Source: DATDAH01 sp036525535 (GTDB taxonomy: Bacteria; Actinomycetota; Acidimicrobiia; Acidimicrobiales; DATDAH01). From it: a DNA stretch of 41,144 nt. Each line of letters begins with the position of its first letter. Positions within the stretch are counted from its first letter, which is position 1. Shown in pieces: positions 22,985-31,249 of this stretch. The position numbers were made by a program, and so were the translations under genes. The stretch lies in assembly GCA_036525535.1 (NCBI GenBank), contig DATDAH010000001.1, positions 1-41,144 on the forward strand. Direction: 5' to 3'. A model generated the notes under the pieces. The model saw only the letters and a list, made by a program, of their open reading frames with translations. It was not told the origin of the DNA and searched no databases.

Positions 22985-24042
22985 TCCTGCGCAACCCGCT
23001 GGCAGGACCGGTCGAGCCGACCCCGCCGGGCGACGCCCCCTACGCCTTCCACCGGCGCCTGCCGGGGTATGCGCCCGGGCCGGTGGTCGACCTCGCGGAC
23101 CCCTTCGGCCTCGGATCGGTGGCGGTGAAGGACGAGTCGGATCGGTTCGGGCTGCCGTCCTTCAAGATGCTGGGCGCGTCGTGGGCCACCTACCGGACCC
23201 TTCTGACCCTCCTCGGTCACGAACCCGAATGGTCCACCGTCGACGAGCTGGCCGACGGCCTGGTGCCCTTGCGCCCGCTGACCCTCACGACCGCCACCGA
23301 CGGCAACCACGGCCGGGCGGTGGCGCGCATGGCCGCCCTGCTGGGGTTCGCCGCCCGCATCTACGTGCCCGACGACATGGTGCCCGCTCGCATCGCCGCC
23401 ATCGAGGACGAGGGGGCGGAGGTCGTCGTGGTCGACGGCACCTACGACGAGGCCGTGGCCGCGGCGGTGGCCTCGGGGGACGTGGTGGTGGCCGACACCG
23501 GCGAGGGCGAGGCCCCGGCCCGGGTCATCGAGGGCTATTCGACGATGTTCCGGGAGCTGGGCGACCGCCGGTTCGACGCCGTGTTCTTCCCCGTCGGCGT
23601 CGGGGCCCTGGCCGCGGCGGTCGTCACCGCGTTCCGCCCCGGTGAGACAGTCCTCGTCGCCGTACAGGCCTCAGGTGCGCCGTGCCTGGTGCACTCCCTG
23701 GAGATGGGAACGGTGGCCACCCTGCCCGGCGAGCCGCGCACGATCATGGCCGGGATCTCCTGTGGCACCCCGTCGCCGGTCGCCTGGCCGCTCGTGTCCC
23801 GAGGCGTCGACTGGGTCGTGACCGTCGCGGACGACCAGGCCCGGGGCGCCATGCGGGCGCTGGCCCGCGAGGGGATCGTCTCGGGCGAGACCGGGGCGGC
23901 CGCCCTGGCGGGTCTCCTCGAGGTGCTGGCGACCGAGGCCGAGGGCCCCGAGCTCAGTCCCGACAGCGCGGTGCTGGTGCTGTCCACCGAAGGCGCCACC
24001 GATCCGGTCGCCTACGAGGAGATCGTCGGCCGCGCCCCGTGA
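22981..24042 (+). CDS. Diaminopropionate ammonia-lyase-like PLP enzyme (YgeX/DpaL type)
   Basis: A 353-aa fold-II PLP enzyme. Lys62 in GLPSFKMLGASWA binds PLP; TATDGNHGRAVARMAA and the glycine-rich GVGALAAA phosphate loop are the signatures of 2,3-diaminopropionate ammonia-lyase. The known reaction of that family converts 2,3-diaminopropionate to pyruvate and two ammonia. It is shorter than E. coli YgeX (398 aa), mostly at the N-terminus. YgeX lies in the E. coli purine cluster with XdhD and SsnA, as here. GTG start in a GTGA overlap with the LLM gene; its end overlaps the deaminase gene by 4 bp. A threonine/serine dehydratase-like role is the main alternative. Confidence 0.88.
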   Translation: MILRNPLAGPVEPTPPGDAPYAFHRRLPGYAPGPVVDLADPFGLGSVAVKDESDRFGLPSFKMLGASWATYRTLLTLLGHEPEWSTVDELADGLVPLRPLTLTTATDGNHGRAVARMAALLGFAARIYVPDDMVPARIAAIEDEGAEVVVVDGTYDEAVAAAVASGDVVVADTGEGEAPARVIEGYSTMFRELGDRRFDAVFFPVGVGALAAAVVTAFRPGETVLVAVQASGAPCLVHSLEMGTVATLPGEPRTIMAGISCGTPSPVAWPLVSRGVDWVVTVADDQARGAMRALAREGIVSGETGAAALAGLLEVLATEAEGPELSPDSAVLVLSTEGATDPVAYEEIVGRAP

Positions 24043-25253
24043 GCCGGTTGGTCCTGCGGGGCGCCCGCCAGCCGGGGGACATCGCGCTGCGGGACGGGCG
24101 GATCGAGGCCATCGGCACCGTCGCCGCGGAGCCCGGCGACGAGGTGCTCCGCTGTGACGGGGACCTCGTCACCGCCGGGCTGATCAACACCCACCACCAC
24201 CTCTACCAGTGGGCGACCCGGGGCCGAGCGGTGGGCTGCAACCTCTTCGACTGGCTGGTCGAGCTCTACCCCATCTGGGGGCGGCTGTCGGTCGAGGAGA
24301 TCCACGCCGCCGCCCTCCGGGGGCTCTCCGAGCTGGCCCGCTCGGGGTGCACGACGGCCGCCGACCACCACTACCTGGTGCCCCGGGGCGACGACTCGGT
24401 GTTCGACGCCATCGCCGCCGCCGCCCGGGAGGTCGGCATCCGTCTGGTCCTGTCCCGGGGTTCGATGGACCTGGGCGAAAGCCAAGGTGGGCTGCCGCCG
24501 GACCACGTCGTCGAGGACCGCGAGGCCATCCTGGCCTCGACGGAGTCCGTCATCGCCCGCCTGCACGACCCGGACTGGTGCCAGGTGGTCGTCGCCCCGT
24601 GCTCCCCCTTCTCGGTGACCCCGGAGCTGATGATCGAGTCGGCGGAGCTGGCCCGGAAGCACCGGCTGCGCCTGCACACCCACCTGTGCGAGACCGTCGA
24701 GGAGACCGAGTACTGCCTCGAGCACTTCGGTCGCCGACCGGTCGACCTGCTCGACGAGTGGGGCTGGGTGGGCGACGACGTCTGGCTGGCCCACGGCATC
24801 CACATCTCGCCGCCCGAGATCGACCGGCTGGGGGTCGCGGGGACGGGGGTGGCTCACTGCCCGTCGTCCAACGCCCGCCTGGCCGCCGGCCTGTGCCCCG
24901 TCACCGACCTCGAGGCGGCGGGCTGCCCGGTCGGGTTGGGGGTCGACGGCGTGGCCTCCAACGAGGTCGGTGGGCTCTTCCCCGAGATCCGCCAGGCGCT
25001 GTACACGGCTCGCATCCGAGCCGGCCGGGCCGACGCCTTCCTGCCGGGCGACGCCCTGCGCCTGGCCACGGCGGGGGGTGCCCGCTGCCTCGGACGCCCC
25101 GAGCTCGGACACCTGGAGGTCGGCGCGGTGGCGGATCTGGCCGTATGGCCCGGCGACGACCTGGAGGACCTCCCCGACCCGATGGACGGCCTCGCCCTCG
25201 GCCCCGACCGCCGGGTCCACCACCTCGTCGTCGACGGTCGCGTCGTGATCTGA
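24039..25253 (+). CDS. 8-oxoguanine deaminase-like amidohydrolase
   Basis: A 404-aa amidohydrolase with a complete composite domain (starts SRLVLRGARQPGDIALRDGR) and barrel. Motifs are LINTHHHLYQWATRG, SRGSMDLGESQGGLPPD, HTHLCETVEE, GVAHCPSSNARLAAGL and the late Asp in LGVDGVASNE. These match the 8-oxoguanine deaminase group (8-oxoguanine to urate and NH3), within the wider ATZ/TRZ family that also contains triazine aminohydrolases. It is the last gene of the overlapping seven-gene operon (GTG in a 4-bp overlap). It ends 3 bp from the convergent TetR stop. A purine deaminase fits the rest of the operon, though the deaminated ring is not proven. Confidence 0.88.
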   Translation: MSRLVLRGARQPGDIALRDGRIEAIGTVAAEPGDEVLRCDGDLVTAGLINTHHHLYQWATRGRAVGCNLFDWLVELYPIWGRLSVEEIHAAALRGLSELARSGCTTAADHHYLVPRGDDSVFDAIAAAAREVGIRLVLSRGSMDLGESQGGLPPDHVVEDREAILASTESVIARLHDPDWCQVVVAPCSPFSVTPELMIESAELARKHRLRLHTHLCETVEETEYCLEHFGRRPVDLLDEWGWVGDDVWLAHGIHISPPEIDRLGVAGTGVAHCPSSNARLAAGLCPVTDLEAAGCPVGLGVDGVASNEVGGLFPEIRQALYTARIRAGRADAFLPGDALRLATAGGARCLGRPELGHLEVGAVADLAVWPGDDLEDLPDPMDGLALGPDRRVHHLVVDGRVVI

Positions 25254-25256
25254 GGC

Positions 25257-25874
25257 TCAGCCGCGCTCGCCGTCAGGCTCGATGAGGAAGCCGCGCTCGA
25301 TCAGGGTGGCGACCGAGCAGAGGGCGGCCCGGTCGGTCGGGAGGTCGCGTGAGATCGCGAAGTAGGCGAAGCGCTCGACCAGGGCCAGGAGGGCGACGGG
25401 GCCGAGGGGGCCCAGTGCCGCGGTGTCCACCGACCGGCCCATGTCGTCCACCGTCCGGGCAAAGGCCTCCTTGGCCAGGCGGTGCAGGCCCCGGTCCCGG
25501 GCGTGGTCCTCCATCCAGGCCCGGAAGACGGCGCCGTGGCGTCGGTAGCCGGCGACGAAGCCGGCCAGCCAGTCGACCAGGTCCTCGCCCGTGGGGCGGG
25601 GATCGGCGGCCAGCTCGGCGACGCGGGCGATCATGTCCTCCGCCGCCTCGGCGGCCAGGATGCGGAACAGCTCCTGCTTGTCGGCGAAATAGAGGTAGAA
25701 GGCTCCGTGCGAGACTCCGGCATGGCGCACGATGTCGTCCACGCGGGTGGCGTGGAAGCCTCGGTCGTCGATGGCGGCCAGCGCGCCGTCGAGCAGACGG
25801 CGCCGGGTCCGGGCGCTTCGGGGCTCGACCTCGGCGTCGGGCTCGATGGAGTCGGGATCAGTGGTGGTGGTCAT
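25257..25874 (-). CDS. TetR-family transcriptional regulator
   Basis: A 205-aa repressor-type regulator. The N-terminal helix-turn-helix spans about residues 20-65 (RRLLDGALAAIDDRGFHATRVDDI, then HAGVSHGAFYLYFADKQELF), followed by a helical ligand-binding domain. It is divergent from the acyl-CoA synthetase with only 20 bp between start codons, and converges with the end of the seven-gene operon. In TetR systems the divergent neighbour is the usual target, so control of the synthetase is the simplest guess. The 20-bp gap has no CTGAC-N6-GTCAG repeat, so this is not obviously the regulator of sites A-D. Confidence 0.93.
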   Translation of the reverse strand: MTTTTDPDSIEPDAEVEPRSARTRRRLLDGALAAIDDRGFHATRVDDIVRHAGVSHGAFYLYFADKQELFRILAAEAAEDMIARVAELAADPRPTGEDLVDWLAGFVAGYRRHGAVFRAWMEDHARDRGLHRLAKEAFARTVDDMGRSVDTAALGPLGPVALLALVERFAYFAISRDLPTDRAALCSVATLIERGFLIEPDGERG

Positions 25875-25894
25875 GGCGCCGGAGGGGGGAGCTG

Positions 25895-27376
25895 ATGCTG
25901 GACGGAACCCTACGGGCCGCCGCCGGACGGTGGGGACAGGCGCCGGCGTACGTCGCCACGCAGGGTTGGGCGCTCAGCTATGCCGACCTCGACCGGCTGG
26001 CGGGCGAGGTCGCCGTCGGGCTGGCCGAGCGGGGGCTGGTCGAAGGCGATGTCCTGGCCTTGGTCCTGCCCCCGACCCCGGAGTACCTGGTCGCCTACCT
26101 GGCTGGGGCCCGCCTGGGAGCGACGACCGCCGGGGTCAACGGCCGGCTGACCCCGGACGAACGGGCGGCCGTTCTCGCCCGGGCGGGGGCGGCCATGGTC
26201 CTGGCCACCGCCGACCTGGCCCCCACCGGGGACGCCGTCACCGTGGTCGAACGGGCCGCCGAGAAGGAGGACCTGCTGGCCACCATGCGAGTGTCCGGAG
26301 CCGACGTCCCGGCGCCGGCCGCTGACCCGGACCGACCGGTCGCCATCGTCTTCACGTCGGGGACCACGGGCCTGCCCAAGGGCGCGGTGTTCGCCGGCCG
26401 GCAGCTCCAGGCCATCACCGACATCGACGTCGGTGACACGTGGGGCGGCGGCGGGGCCACGATGGCGGGGACATCCTTCGCCCACCTGGGCCCCATGACC
26501 AAGCTGCCCGGAGTGCTGCGCCGGGGTGGCACGACCCACCTGATGGACCACTGGCGGGCGGAGGACGCGCTGAGCCTGATCGAACGCCACCGGCTGAGTG
26601 GCATCGGCGGCATCCCCACCCAGCTGGCCCTGATGCTGCGCCATCCCCGGTTCGACACGACCGACGTCAGCAGCGTGAAGGCCGTGATCATCGGTGGCGG
26701 CCCCGCCACGGCGGCGCTGGTCCGCGAGGCCCGCGAGCGCTTCGGCTGTGCCCTGTCGATGCGCTACTCGTGCACCGAGGCGGGGATCGGCCTGGGTACG
26801 GCGTTCGACGCGCCGCTGGAGGACGCCGAGGTCAGCGTCGGCCGCCCGCACGCCGGGGTCGAGCTGACGATCCGGTCCGGCGATGAGGTCCTGACCGAGG
26901 GCGAGGAGGGCGAGGTGTGCCTCCGCTCCCCCGCCGCCATGGTCGGCTACCACGACGACCCCGACGGCACCCGGGAGGCGTTCACCGACGACGGGGCCGT
27001 GCGCACCGGCGACGTCGGCTACGTCGACCCCGAGGGCCGACTGCGCCTGGTGGGCCGGTCCACGGAGCGGTACGTGCGAGGCGGTTACAACGTCTACCCG
27101 GTCGAGGTCGAGCAAGTCCTGGCCGAGCACCCGGCGGTGGCCGAGGTCGCAGTGGCACCGAGGTCGGACGACGTCATGGGCGAGGTCGGCGTCGCCGTCG
27201 TGGTCCCCGTCGCCGGGGCGCCGGTGCCCTCGCTCGAGGACCTCCAAGCCTTCGCCGGGGACCGCCTCGCCCGCTACAAGCTCCCCTCCGCCGTGGTGTC
27301 GGCGACCGCACTCCCGCTCACCGCCGCCGAGAAACTGGACCGTCGCGCCCTGAAGGACGTCGTCGAGGGCGCCTGA
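25895..27376 (+). CDS. AMP-forming acyl-CoA synthetase (ANL superfamily)
   Basis: A 493-aa adenylate-forming ligase that would activate a carboxylic acid through acyl-AMP to acyl-CoA. Motifs: P-loop IVFTSGTTGLPKG (about residue 150), YSCTEAGIG, RTGDVGYVDPEGRLRLVGR (hinge), GGYNVYPVEVEQVL and the catalytic Lys in PLTAAEKLDRRAL. This is the FadD-like medium/long-chain branch, but the substrate is open. The ATG at 25895 follows a strong GGAGGGGGGA ribosome-binding site (25881-25890) by 4 nt. It is divergent from TetR, and its end converges with the ceramidase-like gene (15 bp). Confidence 0.92.
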   Translation: MLDGTLRAAAGRWGQAPAYVATQGWALSYADLDRLAGEVAVGLAERGLVEGDVLALVLPPTPEYLVAYLAGARLGATTAGVNGRLTPDERAAVLARAGAAMVLATADLAPTGDAVTVVERAAEKEDLLATMRVSGADVPAPAADPDRPVAIVFTSGTTGLPKGAVFAGRQLQAITDIDVGDTWGGGGATMAGTSFAHLGPMTKLPGVLRRGGTTHLMDHWRAEDALSLIERHRLSGIGGIPTQLALMLRHPRFDTTDVSSVKAVIIGGGPATAALVREARERFGCALSMRYSCTEAGIGLGTAFDAPLEDAEVSVGRPHAGVELTIRSGDEVLTEGEEGEVCLRSPAAMVGYHDDPDGTREAFTDDGAVRTGDVGYVDPEGRLRLVGRSTERYVRGGYNVYPVEVEQVLAEHPAVAEVAVAPRSDDVMGEVGVAVVVPVAGAPVPSLEDLQAFAGDRLARYKLPSAVVSATALPLTAAEKLDRRALKDVVEGA

Positions 27377-27391
27377 GCACGGCCCCCTGGG

Positions 27392-29299
27392 TCAGGTGCT
27401 GAACAGCTGCTCCGCGGCGGCCCAGGTGTCGTCCACGAGGTCCCAACCCGCGGAGTTGGTCTCCTCGTAGTGGCCGTCGGGCTCGCCCAGCTCGCGGCCG
27501 AGGGCCTGGCCGTAGCGACAGACGGCTTCGAGGGCCGTTCGGGCGTCTCCGGTGGGGAGGTCCGCGGCCTCGGGGTCCTCCAGCATCTCGCGGCACACCG
27601 GGCCGGCGACGGCATCGGGGGTGATGAGCAGCCCCTCGTCGAACAGCTGCTGGCACGAGTAGCCCGCCTCGGGCGGCAGGGCGAGGTCGAGGCACTTCAG
27701 GCGGGCTTCGTTGATCGGAACGAAGTAGCCCAACTCGTCGCCGCCGAGGCCGACGGTGAACGTCTGCGGGGTGGGGGCGAGGTCGAGCAGCGCTCCGGGT
27801 ATGTCGTAGTCGTCGCCGGTGGCGTGCAGATCGGGCTCGTCGTAGTAGGTGGCGGTGTCGTCGAAGTCGTCGGGCAGACCGACCACCAGCTCGGGGGGCA
27901 GCTCACCGGGCAGGAACAGGAAGCCGACGCCGCCGACGTCCACGAACACCAGCCGGGTCTGGAGCACGTCGCCGACCCGGATCTGGCTGTCGACGAGCGG
28001 CGTGAGGATCGGGTCGTCCTCGACCTCGCCGCCGTCGTCGGTGCACGTGTCGTCGGAGAAGGGACGACCGGTGCAGGTGTAGCCCGGTGGGTCCTGCCAA
28101 CCGAGATCGCCGTCGGCCAGCAGCACGCGGAAGCCGATGTTGGTCAGGCGCGTGTAGAAGGCCTGCTCGTCCCAAGCGAGCGTCGGCTCGAGGGGCTCAC
28201 CGGTCTCGTCGAGGAGCTCGGCCACACGCTTGAAGAGCTCGGTCCCGATGGCGTCGATCCGGGCGAAGTTCTGTTCACGGAAGTCGGCGGCGCCGTCGAC
28301 CGGCTCGGCGCCGGCAGGGGCGACCGACGGGCCGTCGACCGCCTCGACGGCATCCGTGCGCCACACATCGGCGTCGCCGGGCCCGATCTGGCTGCCGATG
28401 GCGCCGTTCAGGTACACCACCTCGCCACCGACGTGCTCCTGCAGGCGGGTGCGCAGGACGCCGGGGTAGTCGGCGGTGAAGTAGCGACCGTCGGCCGTGC
28501 AGTCCTCGCCGGTCCAGCCCTTGGTCGCGCAGGCCTCGGCCAGGTCCACGGGCGGTGACCAGCCCAGAGTCGTCTCGGGGTGGCTGGCCCATTGCACGAC
28601 CGTGGCGATGGTCTCGTCGCGGTCGGCGGCTCTCACGGAGAGCAGGTTGACGGTCGGGTCGACGATGAGCGGGTCCCGGGCGTCGACCTGGCCGAAACCG
28701 TGCTCGCCCTGGGCGGCGGTCACCTCGGCCGGCTCGAGGGCGTCGACGGCATCGGCGATGACGCCGGCGGTCTCGTCGGCCATGAGGTCGTACCAGTCGT
28801 CGTTCACGCTGAACGCCGTGTCGGGGCCCTCATGGAGGTGGGTGGCGCTGATGATGATGCGGGCGCTCTCGGCCACGTCGTCGGGCAGGAGCTCGCGGGC
28901 CCGGCGCTCGATCTCGGCCGCATCGACGGCGAAGACCATGTAGACGTCGACCGACACGATCACGACCAGGTCGTCGCCCGTGGCCAGGGCGACGGCCGAC
29001 GCCCGCAGGTCGTCGTGGACCCAGGAGCCGTCGTCGGACCCGTTGCCGACATCGACCTGGCCCTGGTCCCACTCGGGCACGAACACCCCGGGGTCGTCGG
29101 GGTCATAGTCGTTCCACGCCGGCGCTTCGTCCAGGTAGGCCCGCTCGCCGTCGACGGTGGGCAGCACGCTGCGGCTGGCGGCGCCGGCTCGGAAGGCGGC
29201 GTCCGCCGCCTTCGTGTCCGGGCCGGACGAGTCGCCACCGCCCGAGCAGGCCGACGCCAGCAGGGCCACGGCCGCCAGCGCGGCCCAACGTGCCTTCAT
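27392..29299 (-). CDS. Neutral/alkaline ceramidase-like lipoprotein
   Basis: A 635-aa secreted lipoprotein (lipobox ASAC, Cys18, then a GGGDSSG linker). The body resembles the N-terminal domain of neutral/alkaline non-lysosomal ceramidases: FRAGAASRSVLP start, IVSVDVYMVF, then ISATHLHEGPDTA, matching the family's zinc-binding ATHxHxGP region. A later YLNGAIGSQIGPGD replaces the usual NxGDxSPN nucleophile loop, so ceramide hydrolysis is uncertain. Several Cys pairs (GYTCTGRPFSDDTC, LKCLDLALPPEAGYSC) suggest extracellular disulfides. The C-terminal segment is specific to this type. It may be co-transcribed with the upstream DUF3558-like lipoprotein gene (69 bp gap). Likely an extracellular amidase or lipid hydrolase. 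Confidence 0.8.
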   Translation of the reverse strand: MKARWAALAAVALLASACSGGGDSSGPDTKAADAAFRAGAASRSVLPTVDGERAYLDEAPAWNDYDPDDPGVFVPEWDQGQVDVGNGSDDGSWVHDDLRASAVALATGDDLVVIVSVDVYMVFAVDAAEIERRARELLPDDVAESARIIISATHLHEGPDTAFSVNDDWYDLMADETAGVIADAVDALEPAEVTAAQGEHGFGQVDARDPLIVDPTVNLLSVRAADRDETIATVVQWASHPETTLGWSPPVDLAEACATKGWTGEDCTADGRYFTADYPGVLRTRLQEHVGGEVVYLNGAIGSQIGPGDADVWRTDAVEAVDGPSVAPAGAEPVDGAADFREQNFARIDAIGTELFKRVAELLDETGEPLEPTLAWDEQAFYTRLTNIGFRVLLADGDLGWQDPPGYTCTGRPFSDDTCTDDGGEVEDDPILTPLVDSQIRVGDVLQTRLVFVDVGGVGFLFLPGELPPELVVGLPDDFDDTATYYDEPDLHATGDDYDIPGALLDLAPTPQTFTVGLGGDELGYFVPINEARLKCLDLALPPEAGYSCQQLFDEGLLITPDAVAGPVCREMLEDPEAADLPTGDARTALEAVCRYGQALGRELGEPDGHYEETNSAGWDLVDDTWAAAEQLFST

Positions 29300-29368
29300 C
29301 CGTCCCCCTCGACGCCCGGTGGTGGCGCTCGGCGCAGGACCGTACCGGACCCCGTCGACGGGACCGGG

Positions 29369-29950
29369 TCAGGCGTTGGCGGCGACGAGACCGAGCACCT
29401 CGACCACCACGTCGTGGGTGGCCGGGTCGTTGCTGTCGGTCCCGATCGGCGTGACCGTGATGCCGACCACCCCCACCATCACGCCGCCCTCAGCGTCGCC
29501 GGCATACGCCTCGTCGCCTATGCCGTCGAGCTCCTCGAACGTGGCGCCGTCCTCGGCCAGGATCCGCGTGTTGTCGTAGATCTGGTGGTCGCCGAGGAAG
29601 ACCGTGAGCGCCGTCGGTTGGGGGTCGGCGAAGTCGACCGTGGCGTCGGGGCCCGACCAGGTGCAGGTCGCGGGCTGGGCGATGGTGGCGTCACCGGGTG
29701 TGGCCTCCTTGGTCACCCCGTCGCCCAGCAGCTCGGCCGCCTGGGCGTCGGTCAGGAGCGCACAGGCATCCCGGTCGAAGACGGCGGTGGCGTCCTCGAG
29801 CGCCGCCGTGGTCTCGGTGACCTGGGTGGCCTCGGTCGTCGGGTCCGGCCCGCCGCCGCCGTAACCGTCGTCACCGCAGCCGACCACGACGAGGGTGATG
29901 GCGGCCAGCGCGATCGCCCGAACCAGCAGGCGCATCCGACGGACGGCCAC
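29369..29950 (-). CDS. DUF3558-like lipoprotein
   Basis: A 193-aa exported protein with the signal peptide MRLLVRAIALAAITLVVVGC (lipidated Cys25 from the longer start) and a Gly/Thr-rich linker. The body has the pattern of actinobacterial DUF3558-type proteins: DACALLTDAQAAELLG, then CTWSGPDA (one disulfide pair likely), then EELDGIGDEAYAG. Function is unknown in the family. It could start at Met6 instead. It is divergent from the acyl-CoA dehydrogenase across a 180-bp region that holds two inverted repeats. Confidence 0.75.
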   Translation of the reverse strand: MAVRRMRLLVRAIALAAITLVVVGCGDDGYGGGGPDPTTEATQVTETTAALEDATAVFDRDACALLTDAQAAELLGDGVTKEATPGDATIAQPATCTWSGPDATVDFADPQPTALTVFLGDHQIYDNTRILAEDGATFEELDGIGDEAYAGDAEGGVMVGVVGITVTPIGTDSNDPATHDVVVEVLGLVAANA

Positions 29951-29979
29951 GGCGCGAACCTACCGGAGCCCGATCGGTT

Positions 29980-30048
29980 GTGCCCGAGCCCAGAACCGGC
30001 GCCGGATGCACCACGGATCTGTGGTGTGATCGACGCACGTTCGGGCAC
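29980..30048. repeat. Intergenic inverted repeats in a divergent promoter region
   Basis: In the 180-bp gap between the DUF3558-like and acyl-CoA dehydrogenase genes, GTGCCCGA (29980-29987) is mirrored by TCGGGCAC (30041-30048). Between them, CACCAC-GGATCT-GTGGTG (30009-30026) is a perfect 6-bp-arm palindrome with a 6-nt centre, operator-like in size. No small gene is apparent here. Confidence 0.5.
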
Positions 30049-30082
30049 GGTGGCCCAGCAACCTCCGAACCCGGCACGACGT

Positions 30083-30098
30083 CTGACCCGGGCGTCAG
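30083..30098. promoter_or_regulatory. Inverted-repeat operator, site C
   Basis: CTGAC-CCGGGC-GTCAG, identical arms and spacing to sites A and B, lies 33-48 nt before the acyl-CoA dehydrogenase start. It overlaps the expected -35 region of the promoter whose -10 is at 30119. Confidence 0.55.
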
Positions 30099-30118
30099 GC
30101 CCGGCGACAGAGCGGGGC

Positions 30119-30124
30119 TAGCTT
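30119..30124 (+). promoter_or_regulatory. Candidate -10 element, leaderless acyl-CoA dehydrogenase
   Basis: TAGCTT ends exactly 6 nt before the GTG at 30131, with no ribosome-binding site. This is the same arrangement as the thiolase promoter at 2100-2105. It implies that transcription begins at the start codon. Confidence 0.45.
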
Positions 30125-30130
30125 CGCTGC

Positions 30131-31234
30131 GTGCACCTGGCGTTCACCGACGAGCAGGAGGAGCTGCGGAGCGCGATCCGGGCCGTTCTGGCCAAGGAGT
30201 GCCCGCCCTCCCTGCCCCGCTCGATCGTCGAGGGCAAGGGCGACGCCGGCGCCCTCTGGGCCAAGATGGTCGAGCTGGACTGGCCCGCCCTGACCGTCCC
30301 CGAAGGCGACGGCGGCATCGGCTACGGCTACGTCGAGCTGGCCGTCCTGGTCGAGGAGCTGGGCCGGGTGATCGCCCCCGGGCCCCTGTTCGCCACCGCC
30401 ACGCAGTTCGTCCCCTTCGTCCGGGAGGCGGGATCACCCCAGCAGCGCGCAGCCCTGCTCGGCCCGGTGGCCGCCGGCCAGGTCACGGGCACCGTCGCCG
30501 TCGCCGAGCGACCAACCGGCTGGTCCCTGGCCGGCATCCAGGCCACCCTGTCCCGGTCCAACGACGACTGGGTCCTCGCCGGGTCCAAGGTCCACGTCCT
30601 CTCCCCCGACGTCGACCAGATCGCCGTCGTCGCCCGCCAGGACTCCGGCGCCCTGGCCGTGGCCGTCGTGCCCGGCTCCGACCTGGCCATCGACGAGATC
30701 ACGCCGCTGGACAAGACCCGCCCGGTCGGCCACGTGTCCTTCACCGGCGTCACCGTGCCCGCCGACCACGTCCTGCTCGGCGGCACCACGGCCGTGACCC
30801 GGGCCCTGGAGGAGGCCACGGTGGCGATGGCCATCGAGACCCTTGGCACGTGCCAGGCCATCTTCGAGGTCACCCTGCAGTACGCCAAGGACCGACAGCA
30901 GTTCGGCGTGCCCATCGGCAGCTTCCAGGCCGTGAAGCACCGCTTGGCCGACTGCTACATCCAGCTCGAGCGGGCCCGGGCCGTCTGCTACTTCGCCGCG
31001 GCCTGCCTCGCCGAGGACGACGCCCGCCGGGCCGAAGCCACGGCCATGGCCAAGGCCGCCTCCGGTGACTGCCAACGCTTCGTCGCCGCCGAAGGCATCC
31101 AGCTCCTCGGCGGCATCGCCTACACCTGGGAGCACGACCAGCACCTCTGGGTCAAGCGGGCCATGACCGGCGACCTGCTGTTCGGCACCAGCCGCGAGCA
31201 CCAGGCCGACGTGGCCGCGCTGATCGGTCTCTGA
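30131..31234 (+). CDS. Acyl-CoA dehydrogenase
   Basis: A 367-aa FAD-dependent dehydrogenase introducing a 2,3-double bond into an acyl-CoA. It has the N-terminal helical domain (FTDEQEELRSAIRAVLAKECPP), a central beta domain, and the C-terminal domain with QYAKDRQQFGVPIGSFQAVKHRLADCYI and QLLGGIAYTWEHDQHLWVKRA. The last motif is typical of the many actinobacterial FadE-type paralogs, some of which work as heteromeric pairs; only one is present here. The usual base position is not clear from sequence. Inverted repeat C lies at its promoter, linking it with the CoA genes at 2-9 kb. GTG start. Confidence 0.92.
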   Translation: MHLAFTDEQEELRSAIRAVLAKECPPSLPRSIVEGKGDAGALWAKMVELDWPALTVPEGDGGIGYGYVELAVLVEELGRVIAPGPLFATATQFVPFVREAGSPQQRAALLGPVAAGQVTGTVAVAERPTGWSLAGIQATLSRSNDDWVLAGSKVHVLSPDVDQIAVVARQDSGALAVAVVPGSDLAIDEITPLDKTRPVGHVSFTGVTVPADHVLLGGTTAVTRALEEATVAMAIETLGTCQAIFEVTLQYAKDRQQFGVPIGSFQAVKHRLADCYIQLERARAVCYFAAACLAEDDARRAEATAMAKAASGDCQRFVAAEGIQLLGGIAYTWEHDQHLWVKRAMTGDLLFGTSREHQADVAALIGL

Positions 31235-31249
31235 GCGGGCGTGGGGCGA

